From Cololabis saira (lineage: Eukaryota > Chordata > Actinopteri > Beloniformes > Belonidae): DNA of 64,000 bases. The position numbers and the translations under genes are program-made. Each line of letters begins with the position of its first letter. Position 1 is the first letter of the stretch. This document shows, piece after piece, positions 48,001 through 64,000 of this stretch. The stretch covers positions 15,678,690 to 15,742,689 of the forward strand of contig NC_084601.1 of NCBI RefSeq assembly GCF_033807715.1. Direction: 5' to 3'. The notes beneath the pieces are model-generated. The model saw only the letters and a list, made by a program, of their open reading frames with translations, did no database searches and was not told the DNA's origin.

Positions 48001-50233
48001 GTTCTATAACTGTAACTCCAAATCATAAAACATTAACTGTAGACGGTGTGAAACCGGGTTCTTTCATGTTTTTTTTTGTCTCATCAACTTCCCTCCATTT
48101 GTTAATTTACACTTATTTAATTAACACTTTCAAAAACAAAAACAAAAAACAAAAGTTGGCGTCCAGGCGTTGAGGGGACCAATTAATCGAGCATCTTATT
48201 CTCCATGCAAACACATCTCGAGGTGGAATGTCAGGTTTTTTTCTCCTTATTCTTTTATTTATTATTTATTTGCACAGTAATGTTTTCAGATACATGTGTG
48301 AGTATAACTGAAATCTCCTTACCAATGTGGTCACTTAACAATAAACATGCATGGATAGAAAGCAGCCTGGTCTGATACACTAAAGGTGGACCCAGAAACA
48401 CTGTGATCAGTCGCGGTCGACACGGCATCAACTCTTCAGACATGGAGATAAAAACATTTTGATGATTCTTCCTGGTTAAGAAGAAATAATCCAACGTGCT
48501 GGATGTTCTCAGCTGTCTCGCTCGACCGGAGATGCTGCGTTGCACAGCTATGCCGCAGAACAATCTTTCTTTCATAAAACAGGGATTTACAAAAAAAAAA
48601 GGAATCTCATGACCTTTTTAGTTACATTTTTGTGGACAAACTAAAGCTCCCCCGCCCATCTTACATATACCGTTTTTTTATCAAGTCATCTGTCTACAAA
48701 CAGCTGCTCTAAATAACATATGTATGTTATACACACTGCCTCCTCTGAGCTATCTCTGTCCTGTTTCCTTGTTTGTTTTTTTACTTTTCACATTTTTGCA
48801 ATGTATTACAGCCCAAAACAGCATGAATGGGTCCATATTAAGTTAATTAGAGTGAAATAAACAGAGCCTTGGGTTGATACTGTCAGCAATGAATGCAAGT
48901 CACAGTAAATCCAAGAAAACACGTGTTTATGTGCATGTGAAGAGTTTGGTTTTAAGCTATTTGCATGTTGCAAATGAGGTTGTGCAAGTCCACAGAAACA
49001 GATACATCCGGACCACAACAAACAGGCTGAGGGACAGCTTTTTCCCCAGAGCTGTCAGCTGTTTAGTGTCTCTGTCCTTACTTAACTTGTTGTATGTCAC
49101 TGTAGGTCAAACTAACTGTCATTCTGTGGTGTGTCACTGCATTATGTCTTTATTCCTTTTTCTTTTGTGTCACTGTTGTATGTGCTTTTATTGTCTATAT
49201 CTTAATGTTACTCCCCTTCTCCCTTCCCCTTAGGAGGTCTTTCACCTCCTACCAGGCCATTGCCTTAAATAAGAATGTATTCTTAGCAATTCTTGCCTGG
49301 TAAAATAAAGGTTTACTACTTACTACTACTACTTGCCCCATGTTGTCTCCCTGCAGTGATGCATTGTTGGTGGCCAGTTTGATGACAAGATGTGATGTCA
49401 GGAGGCAAAATCTGGGAGTAACATCCAACACGTTAGGAGGATCGGTGGTTAACGTGGTCCCTGAAACTTTGGGTTTGCAACCAAAACAGCAGTGTTTACC
49501 CACCAGTCTCAGCCCAGAGCTGATGACACAGTTCAAAAAGCCTCCACGCACAGACTGGAGGGTCAGAAGACACAAAAGCACATGCACCTCTGAGTCTGAC
49601 TGCAGTGATTCATGCGATGCTCAAAATCCACAACAATTTAACAAGAATACTTTTGCAATCTGATCTCCTTGCAGCCAGTCAACTGAATCAATACATATGA
49701 AATTAGATAGTCTGCACTCAGCATCCAGGAACAATCTGTTCAGGCCGACTCAAAGTCAGCACAGGTGTCTGTCTGTCTGTCTGTCTGTCTGCTACAGTTT
49801 CCACGAGGATCAGGGGACCAGGGGCGTCTCATTTCAGCAGCCTGATTCCCACTCCCTCGCTTCATCATATACTGTTACATCCCTCTCCTGGTTTTTTTTT
49901 AGAGTAATATATCCTGCGGTGATGTAACTGCATGTCATGTTTCTGCCTTGCGAGGATGTAGGCTACGTCGGTGTAACGCGGAACCATAAATCAGCCTTAA
50001 GCATGGCACAGACGTGTGCGCAATGGCGCATTTCCACGCGTAGTAAGTGATCGTGGGGCTCGACTCATTCAAAGCATCAATGGCAGGTGTGGACAGATGA
50101 GGAAGGCCCTGGTACCAGGTAATAACCCACCTTTAGATTCGCAGTCAGCGCAGAATTTGTTCTCCTCCAGCGCCAGTAAGGAGTTGAGGACAGCCTGGTA
50201 TCTGTCCACGTCTTTCACGGATCTGCCCGTCAT
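32277..50233 (-). CDS. smap2: smap2 (stromal membrane-associated protein 2, ArfGAP), complete
   Basis: Nine exons on the minus strand (50233-50131, 38866-38733, 36312-36148, 36038-35979, 35749-35692, 35320-35127, 34127-33944, 33856-33474, 32402-32277) join in frame to 468 residues. SMAP2 stimulates GTP hydrolysis on Arf (Arf1/Arf6) and works with clathrin at the TGN/early endosome. The ArfGAP zinc finger is intact: Cys28 and Cys31 (FCADC), Cys48 and Cys51 (CIRC), with the catalytic Arg50, then [20 protein letters not shown] and [19 protein letters not shown], built across the exon 5/6 junction, is the clathrin box. [13 protein letters not shown] and a Met/Gln/Gly-rich C-terminus (binding region for CALM in mammals) follow. 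The N-terminus [16 protein letters not shown] and SVPENLSLF match SMAP2 rather than SMAP1. At 468 residues it is longer than the human protein (about 429), mainly in the Met/Gln-rich part. Intron 1 is 11.3 kb. Confidence 0.96.
32469..33455 (-). mobile_element. hAT MITE 'CAGAGGTGTCAA' family, copy B (inverted, interrupted)
   Basis: It starts CAGAGGTGTCAAGTAAC and ends with the worn inverse GAAACCTCGG. The 8-bp flanks GCCGAGGC (32461-32468) and GCTGAGGC (33456-33463) differ at one base. It is inverted relative to copies A and C, lacks about 95 bp of their interior around 33140, and is split by a TTAA MITE at 32516-32866. It fills almost all of smap2 intron 8. Confidence 0.9.
32516..32866. mobile_element. 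piggyBac-like TTAA MITE nested in hAT copy B
   Basis: Its ends are AGGGATTGTGACATGA and the inverse TTATGTCACAATACCT, flanked by TTAA at 32512-32515 and 32867-32870. Removing it plus one TTAA restores the exact hAT sequence seen in copy C (GTAAG and TAGAA joined around TTAA). 351 bp, no ORF. Confidence 0.93.
33474..33856 (-). CDS. smap2: smap2 exon 8 (Met/Gln/Gly-rich)
   Basis: 127 codons from [10 protein letters not shown] to LQWNAGQ, with repeated MMG/QQSG/QQNG motifs and a run of five Gln (CAG/CTG tract near 33555-33572). The donor CAG|GTGCGT is 11 bp from the duplicated target site of a hAT MITE. Confidence 0.93.
33944..34127 (-). CDS. smap2: smap2 exon 7 ([21 protein letters not shown])
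   Basis: It encodes [20 protein letters not shown] and the strongly conserved [14 protein letters not shown] block. The acceptor may be at 34127 or three bases further in (CAGCAG tandem acceptor), which would change one Gln. Confidence 0.92.
34138..35126. other. smap2: smap2 intron 6
   Basis: 989 bp with no recognised element. Both strands of 34402-34722 have open frames but no family resemblance. Confidence 0.5.
35127..35320 (-). CDS. smap2: smap2 exon 6 (low-complexity linker)
   Basis: It begins [20 protein letters not shown], includes the hydrophobic [11 protein letters not shown] motif, and ends CTPTAA before GTATAA. The donor is less typical than the others but keeps the frame. Confidence 0.85.
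35321..35691. other. smap2: smap2 intron 5, with (AATC)n
   Basis: An (AATC)n tetranucleotide run of nine units lies at 35532-35567. Nothing else was recognised. Confidence 0.6.
35532..35567. repeat. (AATC)n microsatellite
   Basis: Nine perfect units in smap2 intron 5. Confidence 0.95.
35692..35749 (-). CDS. smap2: smap2 exon 5 (clathrin box, first part)
   Basis: It encodes [19 protein letters not shown]; the split Asp codon (G|AT) is completed by exon 6 to give LLGLD. The acceptor is GTTCTCAG and the donor is CTAG|GTATCG. Confidence 0.9.
35979..36038 (-). CDS. smap2: smap2 exon 4
   Basis: Twenty codons, [20 protein letters not shown], matching the EPVVFEKVK segment of human SMAP2. The acceptor is TGTTCAG and the donor is TTG|GTAGGT. 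Confidence 0.9.
36148..36312 (-). CDS. smap2: smap2 exon 3 (end of ArfGAP domain)
   Basis: It encodes [20 protein letters not shown] and [14 protein letters not shown], exactly 55 codons, with phase 0 at both ends. The acceptor is GACCCACAG and the donor is AGG|GTGAGT. Confidence 0.95.
36313..37533. other. smap2: smap2 intron 2, first part
   Basis: No element with clear ends recognised. Confidence 0.45.
37534..37968. repeat. unclassified element: ~40-bp inverted ends with internal ~105-bp direct duplication
   Basis: GTGTCGTGCCAAAAAGTGAT at the left (continuing through CCTGCCAGAATCTGATTTCT) has its inverse at about 37925-37965. Between them a ~105-bp segment starting CCTGCCAAAAATTGATTGAA occurs twice, near 37600 and 37763, in direct orientation. 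No clear target duplication was found. Confidence 0.65.
37969..38732. other. smap2: smap2 intron 2, remainder
   Basis: AT-rich, with a T run at 38477-38490. Nothing recognised. Confidence 0.4.
38733..38866 (-). CDS. smap2: smap2 exon 2 (ArfGAP core with Cys48/Cys51 and Arg50)
   Basis: The acceptor is GCCTCCCAG and the donor is CAG|GTCAGA. It encodes [36 protein letters not shown] and QWTQEQVQ. The exon sits only about 40 bp from an L2/SINE-tail fragment in intron 1. Confidence 0.96.
38906..39110 (-). repeat. antisense L2/SINE-type 3' tail fragment with (GAAA)n expansion
   Basis: AAGGCAAGTTTATTTGTATA followed by GATTCAAAGTTCTTTACA is the inverse of the common fish LINE/SINE tail (GTAAAG.ACTTTGAATTG...TATACAAATAAA). 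It ends in a 76-bp GAAA tract (39010-39085). It lies about 40 bp upstream of the smap2 exon 2 acceptor. Confidence 0.6.
39010..39085. repeat. (GAAA)n microsatellite
   Basis: Nineteen perfect AAAG units. Confidence 0.97.
39111..41703. other. smap2: smap2 intron 1, gene-free
   Basis: No element with clear ends. A weak CTCF-like CCACTAGGTGGAAG lies at 39977-39990. Confidence 0.4.
41712..42415 (+). mobile_element. hAT MITE 'CAGAGGTGTCAA' family, copy C
   Basis: The ends are CAGAGGTGTCAAAAGTATTC and GTTACTTGACACCTCTG. The 8-bp target duplication TAAACATG is perfect at 41704-41711 and 42416-42423. It carries the uninterrupted TTAA site that is occupied in copy B. Confidence 0.94.
42424..45446. 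other. smap2: smap2 intron 1, gene-free
   Basis: No exon, RNA gene or element with clear ends was seen. Open frames at 42648-43195 and 44752-45024 have no recognisable family. Confidence 0.4.
45451..45943. mobile_element. piggyBac-like TTAA MITE, copy 2 (inverted relative to 2293-2834)
   Basis: Perfect ends AGGGGACCTATTATG and CATAATAGGTCCCCT, flanked by TTAA at 45447-45450 and 45944-45947. The interior matches copy 1 on the opposite strand, including the GC-rich middle (CCACGCCCAC, TACGTAACAACGGGAGC). Confidence 0.94.
45948..48959. other. smap2: smap2 intron 1, gene-free
   Basis: An 11-base G run at 46483-46493. No exon or element with clear ends recognised. Confidence 0.4.
48980..49320 (+). 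pseudogene. Rex/L2-type LINE 3' end relic
   Basis: Near 48990-49060 the plus strand encodes [19 protein letters not shown], the usual last ORF2 motif (R..TNR...SFFP.A) of Rex/L2-type LINEs. A 3' region follows, ending in a TACTACTTACTACTACTACT tail. It is 5'-truncated. Confidence 0.7.
49321..50130. other. smap2: smap2 intron 1, start
   Basis: A (CTGT)n run of about seven units at 49766-49792. Nothing else recognised. Confidence 0.45.
50131..50233 (-). CDS. smap2: smap2 exon 1 (start codon, first zinc ligands)
   Basis: ATG at 50233-50231 begins [16 protein letters not shown] and ends with CADCESK. The donor is AAAG|GTGGGT. This ATG is chosen because the N-terminus matches vertebrate SMAP2 from its first residue. 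Confidence 0.95.
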
Positions 50234-50747
50234 CACTACGGTCCCCGGTCTCCCTGAAGCTCCTCTTCTCCTCTTCTCCTCTTACTCCTCTTCCTCCTCT
50301 TCTCCTCTTCTCCTCTTCCTCCTCCGAGACGGGAAAGGCGGTGAGTTTGTGTGACCGCGGTGGGACCAGACGCCGTTCAGCCAACCAGCTGATCCGAGGC
50401 GCGCAGGAAAAACACCATGTGATTTCCAGGATTCAGAGTGAAGTGTGTCCACTTTGAAGCATCTGCAACCTATCACGGAGTCACGCTCGCTCCCCACTCT
50501 CCCCCATTCACACACACCCGCACACACACACAAACACCGCCATCGTGTGGCCGATTACAAAGTTACTACTTATTAAACTCGTTGTCGTTAAACTCCGCAC
50601 CGCCAGAGGGCGCCAAAGGTAAATGCTCCAGGTATGACGTGCCCAGAGAAGCAAGGCAGCGGCTTTACAAGCCGGAACAAGCCAGACGAGTTCCTTCAAA
50701 ATAAAGGGTGTTCACTTGTTTTTAGTTTTAAGAGTTGCATTCATTTA
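50234..50747 (-). promoter_or_regulatory. smap2: smap2 5' UTR and proximal promoter (inferred)
   Basis: A pyrimidine-rich CTCCTCTTCTCC tract (50258-50326), purine-rich on the mRNA strand, directly precedes the ATG. Upstream sequence is richer in GC and CpG than its surroundings and holds the CTCF-like motif at 50600. The transcription start is not determined. Confidence 0.45.
50600..50614 (+). promoter_or_regulatory. CTCF-like motif upstream of smap2
   Basis: CCGCCAGAGGGCGCC is a close match to the CTCF core (CCASNAGRKGGCRS). It lies about 370 bp upstream of the smap2 start codon. Confidence 0.5.
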
Positions 50748-51410
50748 CGGAGCCCCTCTGGTGACATTTGAAAAAAATAAAATAATGCGTGGCCACGCAT
50801 TAATAACTCGTGGCCACGAGTTAATATCTCGAGATAATCAATGCATGGCCACGAGATAATTAATGCGTGGCCACGAGTTATTAATGCGTGGCCACAAGAT
50901 AATCAATGTGTGGCCACGAGATAATCAATGTGTGGCCACGAGATAATCAATGTGTGGCCACTAGATAATCAATGTGTGGCCACTAGATAATCAATGTGTG
51001 GCCACGAGATAATCAATGTGTGGCCACGAGATAATCAATGCGTGGCCACGAGTTATAATGCGTGGCCACTTATTATTTAATTTTTTTCAAATGTCACATG
51101 TTATTACTACACTCGCCATGACAATACTCTTGCTCTTTAATATAAATAGACTATAATTACCGTTATTAATGATGAATAACCATCCCACCAAGGAAGTTGC
51201 ATCCACGAAGTCCAGACAGTAGGTTATAATGCCATCCACGAGTAAAATAATGCGTGGCCACGAGATACATAATGCGTGGCCACGCATTACTAACTCGTGG
51301 CCACGCATTAATAACTCGTTGCCACGCATTGATTATCTCGTGGCCACGCATTGATTATCTCGTGGCCACGCATTATTTTATTTTTTTCAAATGTCACCAG
51401 AGGGGCTCCG
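50748..51410. mobile_element. unclassified inverted-repeat element built from CGTGGCCACG palindromes
   Basis: The ends CGGAGCCCCTCTGGTGACAT and its inverse (51391-51410) continue as ~50-bp inverted repeats through a T/A stretch to GCGTGGCCACG. Outside each end is TA (50746-50747, 51411-51412). Inside are 18 intact TGGCCAC cores: 13 in a left array (50788-51070) and five, plus one mutated, in a right array (51253-51375) of opposite orientation. The commonest unit is 22 bp (GTGGCCACGAGATAATCAAT). A third partial end (51071-51097) lies inside. No ORF for transposition. Confidence 0.75.
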
Positions 51411-51412
51411 TA

Positions 51413-51846
51413 TTAATTAAATAAATTACAAGAAATTGGCTAAAGGATGATAATTTAATTCATTCTAAATGGAAGGATCTTGTAAATTACATATATGGAA
51501 TGGAAAAAATAACAATGAGACTTAGAAATCAAGTTTATATTTTTGAAGAAAGATGGGGAAAATGGGTGAGGTACACAACAAACAATAGCCCTAATTTGAT
51601 CTGATTTTTGTGTATGTTTTGTCTCCGAATATGTCTATACTTCTGTCCATGTAGTGTATATAGGATATCCTCTGAATTAAATCTTATATGTTTTGACAAA
51701 GTGATATAAATGTATAATGTTTGATTTCTTTTGTTTATGTGTGAGTGTTTTGTTGTTTATTTTATTCTGTTAAATTCTGTTTTATTCTGTTGTTGTCCTT
51801 TTATTTTCTAAAAAATGCAAATAAAAAAAATATTTAAAAAATAAAG
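51413..51846 (+). pseudogene. L1-like LINE 3' end relic 1
   Basis: 51491-51601 encodes MEKITMRLRNQVYIFEERW and GKWVRY, the terminal L1 ORF2 motif (MEK...R......F...W..W). A 3' UTR of about 240 bp follows, ending in an A-rich tail near 51846. Confidence 0.7.
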
Positions 51847-52184
51847 GATGGTATATATTGATTCTCGTCATAAAAGGCCCTGTCTATAAAACTGTGATCA
51901 AAACGTTCAATATATGTTTACGAATCTTTTTTTATTTTTTATTTTCCCATTGTTTTTACAAAAAAACAAGGCACATTATACATTCCAAAAGAACATTTTC
52001 ATCAAAGAACACTGAGCGACCAATGAGTAAAACAAAACAAAGAAGATACACAGAGAAAAAGAAATAAAAGGATGTTTACGAATCTTATTTTAAGTGCATA
52101 TTTTTTCTTAAAACGCCCCATATTACTTGAAAAATGTATTACATTAACTGTCAAGGTTGTAGAGACCCCACTAGACTAGACTTC

Positions 52185-52542
52185 GGGACGGCAGTAGCTC
52201 AGGTGGTAGAGCGGGTCGTCCAATGATCAGAAGGTCGGCGGTTCGAATCCCGCTCTGTCCCAGTTTGCTGTCGTAGTGTCCTTGGGCAAGACACCTTACC
52301 CACCTTGCCCCGTGTGAATGCGTGTGAATGTGTATGAATGTTGGTGGTGGTCGGAGGGGCCGTTAGGCGCGATATGGCAGCCATGCTTCTGTCAGTCTGC
52401 CCCAGGGCAGCTGTGGCTACAAACGTAGCTTACCACCACCAGAGAGAATGTGTATGAATGAATAATGATTTCTGTAAAGCACTCTGGGTGCCTTGAAGGG
52501 CGCTATATAAATCCAAGTCATTATTATTATTATTATTATTAT
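52185..52542 (+). mobile_element. tRNA-derived SINE with L2-type tail
   Basis: The tRNA-like head (52185-52261) keeps an acceptor stem (GGGACGG with CTGTCCC), an A box TAGCTCAGGTGG (52195-52206) and a B box GGTTCGAATCC (52240-52250). A body follows, then the tail GCGCTATATAAATCCAAGTC and (ATT)n. TAGACT occurs at both edges as a possible target duplication. Because of the SINE body it is not annotated as a functional tRNA. Confidence 0.9.
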
Positions 52543-52559
52543 TAGACTGTATACCAATT

Positions 52560-53038
52560 CGTTACCTTTTTGGTACAGAACTGGACAAGACACTGATCCC
52601 ACACACACGAAGAGGATTGCTATGATATCCTACATAGGGAAGGAATGCATCCTACTCAACTGGAACCAGCACAAACCCCCTACATTTAACCTGTTTAAAC
52701 AAACTTTGAATGATAATTTGCATTTGGAACAACGCACGTACACTCAAAATAAGGGTGATGTTTTTCTGAGAATATGGCAACCGCTATGGACCTCTGACAT
52801 TCATCCAGCATGGCTGGCCATGCTTGGACTCAAAAGTCTACAAAAGAGACATATACTATGCACTGTGACCATGGTTTATTTGATTTGATTATTTATGTAT
52901 TTGGTTTACAAGTTTTCCTTTTACTTTAGGTAACCATTTCTTCTTTTATTCTTTTTGTTTTGATTTTGCTTTGTTGTTTTTGTCCTGTATGTCTTTAAAA
53001 TGCTAAAAACAAATAAAAATATAATTGAAAAAAAAAAA
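52560..53038 (+). pseudogene. L1-like LINE 3' end relic 2
   Basis: 52622-52888 encodes GKECILLNWNQHKPPTFNLF and later FLRIWQPLW, matching the L1 ORF2 C-terminus (A.KCILLNW...PP ... F..IW.PF). A 3' region and an A-rich tail end at about 53038. Confidence 0.75.
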
Positions 53039-53070
53039 GTACTACATGAGTGTTTTAGTTTGAAGGAATA

Positions 53071-53216
53071 CCGGAAAAGCGTTTTCAGTCTCACTCGTGT
53101 GACGTCAGAGCGTGTGACTGCAGAGGCGATTACGGAAATACACGCTTAGCCGGAATAAAATAAATAAAGGATTAATCTCGAGTCACTGCGGGTGTAATCC
53201 TGTAACTCTGTCCACA
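53071..53216 (+). promoter_or_regulatory. trappc3: trappc3 proximal promoter with CRE and ETS-type motifs
   Basis: A full palindromic CRE (TGACGTCA) lies at 53100-53107, 110 bp before the ATG. CCGGAA cores, as bound by ETS/GABP factors, are at 53071-53076 and 53150-53155. No TATA box is evident near the start. This fits a constitutive housekeeping promoter. The motifs are seen directly; their use is inferred. Confidence 0.5.
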
Positions 53217-63399
<10,183 letters not shown>

Positions 63400-64000
63400 G
63401 AGAAACAAAACTTACTGAATGAGGACTTATTCATACATGAACATTTTCACACTATAAAGAAAGGATGAAGGACGTGATTCCACCCATCACATGAAAGAAC
63501 CGGAAAAGTAAATCCTAACAGCTTGATGGACCTTTACTTTAGTCCAACTTGAGGTGTTAGTAAGGAGGTATGTATGTGAAGAAATAATCAATAAGATTGG
63601 CACTGACATCTGATCCACTTAGAGACTCTTTTTTTTCTTTCTTTTTTTTTTTTTAAGAACGTACCTAAATGACGTCACTCCTGGGGCGACCACGTATTGT
63701 ATTTTTTTTTCTTTGCATTTCTGGCACCAACCCCAGTTTAAAAACACTTATTTCCCTTGATGTTTGCCCTTTTTTTGGATCTGTTTTATTTCATACCCTT
63801 AAAAAATGAAATGTAATTCTGTATTACCGCCAACTGCCTGGCATGTTAATTTATATTGATGGGTATCTAAAGTAAGATCTATCTATTTCATCTGATGCTT
63901 TCCTCATGTTTTTGACGTGACGCCTGACCAGGAACGGGTTAAACTCATGCAAGAATGCACAAATACAGCCTCCTCTTTACCACCTTGCTGTTTCTGATTT
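63400..64000 (+). other. trappc3: trappc3 3' UTR (continues or ends near the window edge)
   Basis: No coding sequence and no clear AATAAA within the last 600 bases. T-rich tracts occur at 63629-63654 and 63701-63712. The 3' end may lie beyond 64000. Confidence 0.5.

Noticed and set aside
52185..52261. Functional tRNA gene
   Set aside because: The pol III boxes and acceptor stem are present, but the following SINE body, L2-type tail and (ATT)n show it is a retroposon head.

Overview
The window is nuclear DNA from a vertebrate, almost certainly a ray-finned (teleost) fish. The evidence is intron-containing vertebrate genes, GT-AG splice sites, long AT-rich introns, many (CA)n/(AT)n microsatellites, and the dense mix of short DNA transposons (hAT, piggyBac-like TTAA, Tc1/mariner-like, Harbinger), L1/L2/RTE/Rex-type LINE relics and a tRNA-derived SINE that is typical of fish. 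No bacterial or viral gene was seen. The species cannot be named from sequence alone.

Three genes are supported, and all are conserved across vertebrates. (1) rims3 (+ strand): the last five coding exons (19254-21928) encode the C-terminal half of RIM3/RIM-gamma, with a single C2B domain. A ~5.5 kb 3' UTR probably ends at poly(A) signals at 27338 or 27431. The 5' exons were not found and should lie upstream of base 1. (2) smap2 (- strand): nine coding exons (50233 down to 32277) give a complete 468-residue ArfGAP with an intact CxxC-x16-CxxC zinc finger and a clathrin box. (3) trappc3 (+ strand): five coding exons (53217-63399) give a complete 180-residue TRAPP subunit (Bet3 family) with the conserved Cys68.

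Layout: 1-19.2 kb is non-coding (rims3 intron or 5' flank) with TE islands. 19.2-27.5 kb holds rims3 exons and 3' UTR. 27.5-29.3 kb is a short convergent intergenic gap. 29.3-50.2 kb is smap2. 50.2-53.2 kb is a divergent smap2/trappc3 intergenic region packed with repeats, including an unusual CGTGGCCACG palindrome array, two L1-like tails and a SINE. 53.2-64 kb is trappc3. The human orthologues of all three lie on 1p34-p36, so the linkage is ancient although the exact order differs.

The three genes share the broad theme of vesicle traffic: synaptic vesicle priming scaffold (RIM3), Arf GTPase control at endosome/TGN (SMAP2), and ER-to-Golgi tethering (TRAPPC3). No evidence shows that they are co-regulated. 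The most interesting content is the mobile-element archaeology. At least eleven elements have both ends and target-site duplications visible. These include a piggyBac-like MITE inside a hAT MITE with the empty site preserved in sister copies, and a three-level nest (Harbinger-like MITE in an L2-like LINE in a hAT element with a BED-finger fossil) in trappc3 intron 2. No convincing new biological system was found; the palindrome array at 50748-51410 is the least explained structure.
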